Below, in pieces: positions 54,901 through 64,000 of a stretch of 64,000 nt of DNA; position 1 is the stretch's first letter, and every line of letters begins with the position of its first letter. The translations under genes and the position numbers were made by a program. The stretch is from NCBI GenBank assembly GCA_009760855.2, contig WPIO01000002.1, forward strand, positions 14,442,001 to 14,506,000, given 5' to 3'. A model generated the notes under the pieces. It worked only from the letters and a program-made list of their open reading frames with translations. It made no database searches and was not told where the DNA came from. The stretch is from Cristatella mucedo (Eukaryota > Bryozoa > Phylactolaemata > Cristatellidae).

Positions 54901-56879
54901 CGAGGATTTTTTGTACCCGAGTATACACTCAGCATCGCCGCCTGAAGACCTCAGCTACGTACCGAATTTTCGCCGATTGCGACGACGACAGAAAACCAGT
55001 GTCAAATGACAGTGCCCGATTCGGGTATATTTCGCAGGTGCTACAGTCAAGCAGTTTTGTGGGTGCACTGATTTGAACATTGCCACCGATGATTTGGACG
55101 GCAGCAGGATTTCAGTTGTGGTGAAAATACTAAAAAACTGTCCGACAAACGAGTATTTGCTTAGGGTAGCCTTTCAAATGGCGAATATATTAGAAATGGG
55201 ATGAGAAGTTTTGACAATTTCCATAGTCCGTGTATCAGGAAAATATTATTCCTAGCGCGGAATTAAACCGAAAGCAACATAGCATACCTGCAAATAAAAA
55301 TTTACCGGTCTCAGTATCGCATGTGACTTGTATCCCAACTTGTTGAAGCTTGGTATATCGAGGTACACGTTTCCAGCTAGTCGAGGTGAATGCTTGTGAC
55401 TTTTAAACAGCTTCATTTACAGTTTAGCTTTGTGCCTTGTGTAAAATCCATAACTATCGGCCAATGCGGACCAACCGGAAATAGGAGGAAAGTCGAGTTC
55501 AGCTCTGCTTGCACAACACTGCAGTTTTTACGATTTCGGTTGAACAACTATCGCTGTACATTTTCACGATTGCCGAAAATGTAGCTTCTAGACGTTTGAT
55601 GAAATGTGTAGCAATACTGTTTCAGGCCAGCTGAATGACTTTAATGACGGCTGTGGAATGTGGCTTACTAAGTCAACCCTTTCAAAGATCTTGTTTTGAT
55701 GGAAAAGCACCAAAGTTGGTTTACATGGGCGATGGCCTTTTTTGTAAGCGAGCATGGTTGGCTGATCTATATTATACGCGTCTTTGGGTCCTCGACTGCC
55801 TGCGACTGTGTGGTAGTTGAGGTCAACCGCTACTACACCTCGCTCAAGGCAAGCACTGGCTACGGGCGGTGCGTGACCTGGATGAAGGCTGAGAAGGCAA
55901 CCATGGGGCTCTCTCATAGGCAGGCAATGGTTGAATATTTGGGTAAGTTTTGTCAGTTGTTGCGTTTACAGCAGTGCATAATACTCCTATTAAGCCTGCT
56001 ACCTCGTGCTTTCCTTCACTTTAATAGTTTCTGCAATGGTTCTTTGACTAGGCACGGTTCCGGAGTTCATTAAGCATGTCAACTCAAGTCGAAGCGAACG
56101 TCCAAACGAACGAACGGCCGGAAGCCGTTGCTGGTTTGTCGAAGAAAGATACTACCTGCAATGCCTATATGAAGATTCAAAATGATAGCGAGTCTGCCAG
56201 GGACCAGAAATACACGCGAGCTCCGGGGCAGTTGCCACCGTGCAGAGAAGGAGGTGTACTTGTTGACCGGCGCTTCCGTTCGACGTTTTGAGGACCACAT
56301 ACAGGTTGTCGCCTTCACGACGTTGACAGAGTTATACAATGGCTATATTTCGCGTACCGTTTGATTTACCAGAATGAAGCAGGGGACCCTGACAAAAGCA
56401 ATAATAATACTTGAAGTATATAATCAAATTAATTTTACCGGCTTGTTTTTCAAATCAATTACTTATACCAAAATGAAACGAGTATTGCGTTGTACAGGTG
56501 GTGTGGAAGGAAAAACAGTATTCCAGTTTCGTCAAGTATTAAGAATGCAAACTCGGAATCCGGAAAATACCACGTCAGATTTTGAGAAATTCAGTCAGAA
56601 TGTCTGTTCAATCATTTTTTCTGGAGTGAAGCCAGTGGGATGCTTGATGTTTGATCTCATACAGAAGCTTGGGTGCAAGGCTCAAGATTTCAATCTTGCA
56701 ACAGAATACCGCGACGACAAATATCTATGAATGCACGTCAATTTTAGCTCTGAGCTCCGTTCTGTATCGGATGTTCCTGCTGCTTTCGACGAATTGGCCG
56801 ACAGCTCTCATCTAGTTGCACGATCGATCAACTACTAGGAAGACATACACAGTGGTATAAAGAGGCTGACGTGCAAATC
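54901..56879. other. Unassigned region with possible exon
   Basis: A TTTCAG at 55620-55625 and a strong GGTAAGTTTT near 55945 bracket about 320 bases with open frames on both strands, but none is open from acceptor to donor. A further frame at 56374-56730 reads without any known motif. No gene is claimed. Confidence 0.3.
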
Positions 56880-58209
56880 CAAGGTTTAATTTGCAGCTGG
56901 AGTTTTTGGGATCCCGAATAATTGCGATACAGCTGGCGTTTCCACAGTAAACGCCAGAACTGCGATTTTGATTGCAAATTATACAGAATGGTGTCACAAA
57001 TTTACCCACCAAATTTCATGCAATTCCGCATGAGCGTTCTCGTGCTATGGTTTGGGTCTGCCAGCGTATTTACACATTCGAAAGAAGATACAACTGCCAT
57101 TTCCAGAAAGAGCGCGAAGCTAGTTTTGATATTCCAAACTGTTGAGAATAGTATGCAAAGTTTAATCACCAAATTCCACGATATGTTCGTTCGCGTTCTC
57201 GGGCTGTGCCCTCTGATGGCTCGGCCCGAATGGCAGCCCAAGTGGTCAAACTGTGATACAGCTGTCAGTTCAACAAAAAGCTTCAGGCAACTGCGGTTTT
57301 AATTGCATAAAAATGTAGGGCGGCTCGCTTGGCCAGGTCATTGGAAGCTCCGCATGAAATTTAGTCGGTAAACCCGAACGCCGTTTTCTACTATGTAACA
57401 TCAAATCCGCAGCTGCGACGCTTAACGTGGAAATAGCTGCAGCTGCATCGCAGTTAGAATTTTCAAGGCCGGAGACCATTGCATGAGAAACGCATAAGTG
57501 CAATTGCTCGAAATTTGGCCGGTAAACCTGTAGCACCGTGCTCAATGAATTGAAATAAAAACCAGAGTTGCTTGACGTCTATTTCGGAAAAGATAGCTGA
57601 GTCGCAGTCTGAAAATGTAGGGCGGCTCGCTGGGCCGGGCCATTGGAGACCGTTTCAAGAGAGCGTGCTTGCAAAACGACGTGCAATTTTCTGGATAAAC
57701 CGCAATATCATTATGTATAATTTGGAATCAAATCACAGTTTCGCGAAGCCGACTGCCGAAATGGCAGCTGCAACGCAGTTCGAAAATGTTGGGTGGATCG
57801 CTGGGCTGGAATGTTGGAGGTCATTTCGCGAGAACACGTATGCACAATCATATGAGATTTGGTGAGTGAACCCGGAACGCTTTTCCTGTAATGTGGAGTC
57901 AATACCGCAGTTTCGCGAAGGTTACCGTGGAAAAGGCAGCTGTTTCGCAGTTCAAATATTTAGGGCGGCTTGCTGCGCCAGAACGATTGGTTGAGCGGCA
58001 CCAGTTGTGGAAATTGAAGCTACACCTAGGTTAGGTTGACAAACCCGGAACACAGTCATAACGAAGTTTCGCGTCACTTATTATGGACTTAGCAGCTGTA
58101 TCGCAGTTCGAATAATTTTGGTGGCTTGTTTGGCCGAGCCTTTGAGGTCATAGCATATGAACGCACATGTTCTGACCCTCCTTCAATTCCATGCAGCACC
58201 GCAATGTCT

Positions 58210-59745
58210 ACATTCAAGGTCACCAGTGACCTCGTCACAAGTTCATACCCCAATCAGAGAAGACTAGTCATCTAGATCATATTCCCATTGTTTTGCGTCT
58301 ACGATGGATCGATCTACAGTTGCCATGCATAACTAACATAATCAAGTCATTAGCCTCAGGTCATGGCCCAGCATCTTTCAAAAAGGCCGTAGTCAGGCCA
58401 CTACTCAAGAAAGCGACACTAGACCAAGAGAACTCGAGCAACATCCGTCAAGTCTCCCTTCTACCGTTTCTATCACAGACGTTGGAACGAGTCGTGGCAG
58501 ACTAGCTGAACTCGTATATTGAAACTGCAAACCTACCTCAGTGGGAGACTCCAGAGTATTGATGTGAATGGACAAAGATCATCCGAGGAACCTCTGAAAT
58601 ATGGGGCACCTCAGGTCTCTGTGCTTGGTCCACTTCTTTTCACGGTTTATACTCTTCCTCTTGCCGATGTGATTGATAGGCACAATCTAGGCTTTCACTT
58701 CTATGCAGATGACGCTCAGTTGTACCTTTGCTTTGATCCCCCCAGCACTCCAGCACGTCGTATTCTCTCAACTCCCCTGCTGCATGTATTGATAGCATCC
58801 GCACATGGATGGCAGCAAACTTTCTTAAATTGAGTGATGATAAAACCAAGTTGTTACTAGTAATGGGCAAAGCAAGTGCAATTCAGAAATCGGAAAGGCT
58901 AACGCTCAAAATCGGCTCTGCCAGCTTATCTCCCGTTGAATCTTCGCGAAATCTAGGTGAAATGTTCCACAGTGACCTTTCATTAGACGATCCAATCTGG
59001 TCCACAGGCAAGTCTGCCTGCTTTCAGCTACATAACATTGATGAAATTCGGGCTTGCTTTTTGTCAAGGATACTGCATCCAAGTTGGTCAGTGCATTGGT
59101 TAAATCTAGTCACGACTTCTGGAACTCACTGCTTGCTGGCCTACCGGTCTGTGCACTCACGGTTACAGTTGGTGCAAAACTCTCGAACTATACTTCCCTG
59201 TCGTGAGTAGTTGCCACTAATCGCCGATCTGTACTGCCTCCCAGTCAAGGAACGCATCGACTTCAAGGTTCTCTCACTCTTTTTTTTAGGTCTCTTCATT
59301 CTTTGGCTCCAGCCTAGCTATCAGATCTACACCACCAGGCTAAGCATCGTACCAAACACATTTTGACTGTTTACCTATACTTCGTACAAACCTCAAAGTC
59401 TTTCGATACCGTGCCTTTAGTTTGTACGCTAATGAAGCCTGGAACACACAACTCACAAGCCTTGACCGCATTTAAAAGGAACCTAAAAACACACCTATTT
59501 AGGACAGCATTTAGTGGTATCCTGTGATTCGTCCTTTATGGGCTTATAAGTGCTGACACTGTGCATGCTGCCACTAACCACACTTGCATGCTGACCCTGT
59601 GCCTGTTACCCCTAAACATGTTATTCTTGTTGTTTATTGAGCGTGCTACCACCAACCATTCGGGAAAATGTAAAGTGCCTAGAAATAGATTGATTTCTCT
59701 GGGGGCGCTATATCAAATGCATTATTGTTATTATTATTTTTGTTA
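58210..59745 (+). mobile_element. LINE-B copy, internally deleted
   Basis: Starts further upstream than the other LINE-B copies (FKKAVVRPLLKKATLD, RQVSLLPFLSQTLERVVAD), then lacks the middle of the polymerase domain and resumes at YLSGRLQSIDVNGQRSS, GAPQVSVLGPLLFTVYTLPL and FHFYADDAQLYLCFDPP. Ends with the usual hairpin and ATT tail. It interrupts the tandem array described at 56880-61015. Confidence 0.9.
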
Positions 59746-59866
59746 CGCCAAAGGCGCGAAATTTGGTGGCTAAATCAAGAACAAAGAATGTCCTGTAATG
59801 TGGAATCAAATCCGCAGTCGCACAACCATTATTTTGGAAACAAGAGCTGTAGCCAGTAGCAGGCTC

Positions 59867-60422
<556 letters not shown>

Positions 60423-61015
60423 GGAGACACATATCGCTGCTTGAAAAAAAGTTAGGGACTTACTAGGCCTGGCCATCGGAGATTATGGTTCTAGAACAGG
60501 CTTGCCCAATCGCATGGAATTTGATGAGTAAACTGGAACACTGTTCTCTATAAAAAATTTGATCACAACCGCAGCTTCGCGAAGTTTATCGTTGAAATAG
60601 CAGCTATATCAACGTTCGACTGCGTAGAGATGTAGCAGAGAACCGGCTGGGCTCAACTTTAGGGCGCGCAAGAACTGCTCAGCAGGAAACACCTTTGTCC
60701 TAGAGCGTTGGGCAAGAAGACGCAGCCGTTGTAGTAGAACCATGAGGCGATTGATATCGGCTGGCCTGTCAACCCTATAGTCCCGGCTAGTTATATAACG
60801 GTAGGGCGACGCTCGCTCCTACTCCGCCGAGCCTTCGGCGTTACAGAGAGGTTTGCTGGTCCGGGCCATTGGAGGCCATAGCATGAGAACGGGCATTTGC
60901 CATTGCATGAAATTGAATGGGTAAACCCGGAGCACCGTTCTGTGTAAGCTGGAATCAAACCGCAGTTTCTCCACGCCTATTGTGGGAATGACAGCTGCAT
61001 CGCAGTTATTCGCTG

Positions 61016-61814
61016 GATCCTCCCCAAATGCAAGTGAAGTACTTTATGACGAATCCTGTTTTTGGCGCTCATGAAGTGGCCTAGCCTTAATCGCCCGATT
61101 CGATCCCCTTGAAACGGCTACGGAGCGGCTACGGAGCGGCTATCGACAGGCGGCTGCGGCGGAGTGCCCAGTAAGTAGTTATCCTTTTCAGGGGAATTCA
61201 GGGGAATTATATGTATATATATAGCAATAGCTCAAATGTAATTCCTATCACCTGCCATCAGCTGCTTATTTGCAGTCGCGTAATCGAACGTGTTTTCATT
61301 CGAAAATTCGTATTTAATTACAGCGAGGTTATGTCAGGGCATTAAAGCAGCATGCGTTGCTTTAAGTCAGCAAGACATATTTTAAATTTTTTTTTAAATT
61401 TCTGTAGGAACTAGGTCAACACTTCTCATTTCTTCTTAGCTATGCAGGCTGTAGGAAGACGTAGATTATCTTTTGTATCTACTTTATTGTTATATCGGCC
61501 AGAAGCTGATACGAACGTATGTGGGAAACCGGCACGAGCCCAATGTACTTTTTTAGCTGCGGCTGCAAACTTAATTTAACTACAAAAAAAGCTCCGAGTT
61601 ATGCAACAAAGCGGCCTAATGCATTGCATCATGAAAGACTACGTGTGGCCAAAGCTAATGCTGTGAGAACAAGATTAGGTTTTAGCTCCGTTTTAAAAAT
61701 ATAATTAGTACTGACTTTCTGAGCAGTCTCGCACGGCAGACGTCGATAAAGCGTACTGACGTTTATTGACCGCAGCAAAGTTGGCACGAGGCACTAGAAG
61801 GGGCTAGTGGCTAA
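61016..61814. other. Unassigned, nothing recognised
   Basis: Includes a doubled GGCTACGGAGCGGCTACGGA at about 61120 and AT-rich stretches; no gene or named repeat. The stretch 62901-63639 is equally empty apart from an ATT run. Confidence 0.4.
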
Positions 61815-62640
61815 TGATAATAATTTTAGTAATAACAAGTATTTTGCATGGCAATATAAGAGAATATTATCTAAATCCAGGTGGTTTACTCCTCATAGCA
61901 AGACAATCAATACTCAAGGATTAGTGATATGTAGAGCATCAAGCATGCAGCTGCAGCAGCAAACACGTATCGTGCCAAGGCCAGCATGCTAAAACAAACA
62001 TGGAAGCAGTACGGGATGCTGCTTATTGAGACCTCTGGCAAGTAACATCCACTGAATCCTGCACATGTACGCATGCAAAGCACACCCGAATAAAAACGCC
62101 AAGCTCACTGATGCAAAGGGGAAGCTGGCTGGAGCAGATGCGTCTTAAGTAGATACTTAGAGGTCATGCCTAGTCATGGCAGGTAGTGACCGCAGACGGA
62201 AGCGAGCCCCGGACCTTCGACGCATACTAGCTGAAAGCTCGATCGCTAAACTATTTCAATCTAGTGTGAGAGACGGCGAGATGACATGAGATGCCGAGGA
62301 GCGAGCGGTGCGAGAGCACGTGACTAGGGGAGATAGGCGGTCGTATAGGAGGGCTGGCGCAATCGAGTGAAAGGACCTGCAAGCCAGACTGAGGATCTTG
62401 ATATCGATTTGATGCTCGATAGGGAGCCAGCGATGCTCAAACAAAAAGAAGTGGAAGATTGACGCAGAGGCTACTCCATTGACGACAGAACAGACGGGAC
62501 ATTTCAAATTCCCGGACCAGCTTGGTTGTGGTACCTTATCCCAGAAAACAAAAAAATTGGCAAAGTTAAGTAGGTGAAAGTAGAAGATTTGACTGTAGAG
62601 CTGAAAAGTAATTTTAGAAGAAGGCACCCATATTTAATAC
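61815..62640 (-). mobile_element. LINE-C 3' end
   Basis: Minus strand reads EHRWLPIEHQIDIKILSLAC, RSFHSIAPALLYDRLSP, then LKSSDRAFS-like sequence near 62240 and the 3' UTR down to an ATT-rich tail at 61815. Resembles the copy at 63640-64000 over about 350 bases. Confidence 0.75.
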
Positions 62641-62837
62641 TGAAGGTACAAGAGATATGCTGATCGAAGCGATTTTGAGGTTTAGGCCTTCCCTTTTCCG
62701 AGAAACTACGGATTAGTCTACAACTAAAAAGTTAGTTTCGTCGTCAATCAATTTGAAAAAGTTTGATGCCGTTTAAGGGCGAATGCCGAGACACTATTGG
62801 CTGTAAGGGAGCTAGCTAGAAGAGCTTGAGATGCACC

Positions 62838-62900
62838 TCCATCTTTAACTCCACAAAGCCGCAAGGACTGTAGTGTGGGTGTAACGCAGGGGAGTTTCTG
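62838..62900 (-). mobile_element. LINE-A terminal 3' fragment
   Basis: Only the end block is left: AACTCCACAAAGCCGCAAGG on plus, shared with the copies at 9040 and 20755. Confidence 0.45.
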
Positions 62901-63229
62901 CAATGAATTCAAATCCTAAGGGTCATGTACTGGAAAGGAGAAATGGATCAAAGCACAAGTGCAGCTATAAGTCATGTGCATGCAAATTCAAGTCCAGACT
63001 CTGCTTAGCAATTAAATTGGCAGAAGGAAGAGTAAAAATTATGAAAACAAACAATATACAGAACCTTAAGTCAATCCCTGTGGTACAGCATACTTTAAAG
63101 GCTCACTAGATGACCGTTTCTATTGACATTTACTGTCCAAATTAACCCAGTACGATAGGAGCTAAACCATTGTTCGTAGCACCTGAACTATCTAGGGTAA
63201 GTGCCAAGAAAAGTTTGTCTCTTTACACA

Positions 63230-63258
63230 TGTATTATTATTATTATGATTATTATTAG
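63230..63258. repeat. ATT run, possible orphan LINE tail
   Basis: ATTATTATTATTATGATTAT without a recognisable hairpin beside it. Confidence 0.5.
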
Positions 63259-63639
63259 GCAAAACTGTAACTGCGTAAGCATCAGCTCCCTCCGGTTATC
63301 TGCCTGAAGACTGTGTAATGCGGACCTGCAATGTGGTTAAAATGCACGTGGCGACCACTGGATGTCGAAAGAGACAGTTTTTGTGGGTCGGTTAGTAGCA
63401 GGTTAAGTGCCGGCCCGGGCGCTGTAGGCATCGGTTAAACCCTGGTTAAATTGCACAAGCTACGAAGTCCGAGTATAGAAACCCTCTCGTACGACTGTAA
63501 TCGCCAGCGACGGTTCTGATCTCGAAGGAAGACCGCTCCCATCACAAGATACGAGCGGTTAGCAAAGTAGCCAGCATAAAACAATTGCACAGTTCAAGTT
63601 GCTCTGCTCCAGAATAACGATGATCTAGGTCCTTTACAA

Positions 63640-64000
63640 CAAGCTGCGAGAGAATCGGTACCCAATAGTTAGTGGCATGCAGGGCATCGAGCATGCAAAG
63701 GCAAGCAAGTATCGTGCTTAGGCCAGCATGCTAAAGCAAACTCGGAGACATTCATGGCCGCCGGTTAGTAAGACCTATGGCTGTTAACATGCACTGATTC
63801 GTGCACGGGTACGAACTCAAATGAAAAGCAGAGCAAAGAAGACACAATTCTCCGAGGTGAAGGGAAAGCTGACCGCAACCGTGATGTGTCTTGGAGCGAG
63901 ACTTCAAGGATGCCAGCTCATTGAAGATTCTGGCCGGAGACGGAAGTAGGTTCCAGACTTTTGGTGCGTACGAGCTGAAGGCTCGACCGCTAGAAGATTT
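63640..64000 (-). mobile_element. LINE-C 3' part, runs off the window
   Basis: Minus strand reads KSSSGRAFSSYAPKVWNLLP, SPARIFNELASLKSRSKTHH and the 3' UTR mark NQCMLTAIGLTNRRP. Continues past position 64000. Better preserved than the copy at 61815. Confidence 0.75.

Noticed and set aside
55588-56340. Possible gene fragment with GYGRCVTW-like sequence, briefly considered as a RUN domain
   Set aside because: The spacing around the Trp does not fit the RUN pattern and no frame is open from acceptor to donor.

Overview
The window is nuclear DNA of an animal. It has GT-AG spliced genes with introns from about 90 bp to over 7 kb, a TOP-type ribosomal protein promoter, tRNA-headed SINEs, CR1/L2-type LINEs and many long simple repeats. 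I cannot fix the phylum: the proteins are clearly metazoan, the repeat families are not ones I recognise by name, and an invertebrate is most likely.

Three genes can be reconstructed exon by exon. (1) SNRNP40, the U5 snRNP 40 kDa WD40 protein, on the minus strand, has nine coding exons from 19616 down to 3659 and gives 351 residues. (2) LIPT1, mitochondrial lipoyltransferase, on the plus strand, has four coding exons from 22223 to 37669 and gives 395 residues. (3) UBA52, the ubiquitin-eL40 ribosomal fusion, on the minus strand, has three coding exons from 49117 to 48402 and gives 128 residues. It also has a short TOP leader exon at 49476-49459 and a poly(A) signal at 48368-48363. SNRNP40 and LIPT1 are divergent across a 2.6 kb spacer; LIPT1 and UBA52 converge across about 10.7 kb. 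All three reading frames join at consistent intron phases with no internal stop.

Nearly everything else recognisable is repeat. LINE-A (best copy 22961-26445, inside LIPT1 intron 1) has endonuclease and reverse transcriptase domains and is broken by frameshifts and stops. LINE-B and LINE-C are 5'-truncated relatives scattered across the window, ending in a short hairpin and an ATT-rich tail. SINE-A has a tRNA-like head and ends in that same hairpin, so it looks like a SINE that borrows the LINE-B/C machinery. SINE-B is a second tRNA-headed family with an unrelated body. A Tc1/mariner remnant forms a 0.9 kb inverted repeat at 53999-54900. From 56880 to 61015 lies a degenerate tandem array with a period of about 155-180 bp, interrupted by a LINE-B copy and by a pyrimidine-rich element whose inverted twin lies 8 kb away at 51655-51998.

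I found no CRISPR array, operon, rRNA or true tRNA gene. Much of 1-3658, 49477-51650, 54901-56880 and 61016-64000 holds nothing I can name. The names LINE-A/B/C and SINE-A/B are local labels, not database names.
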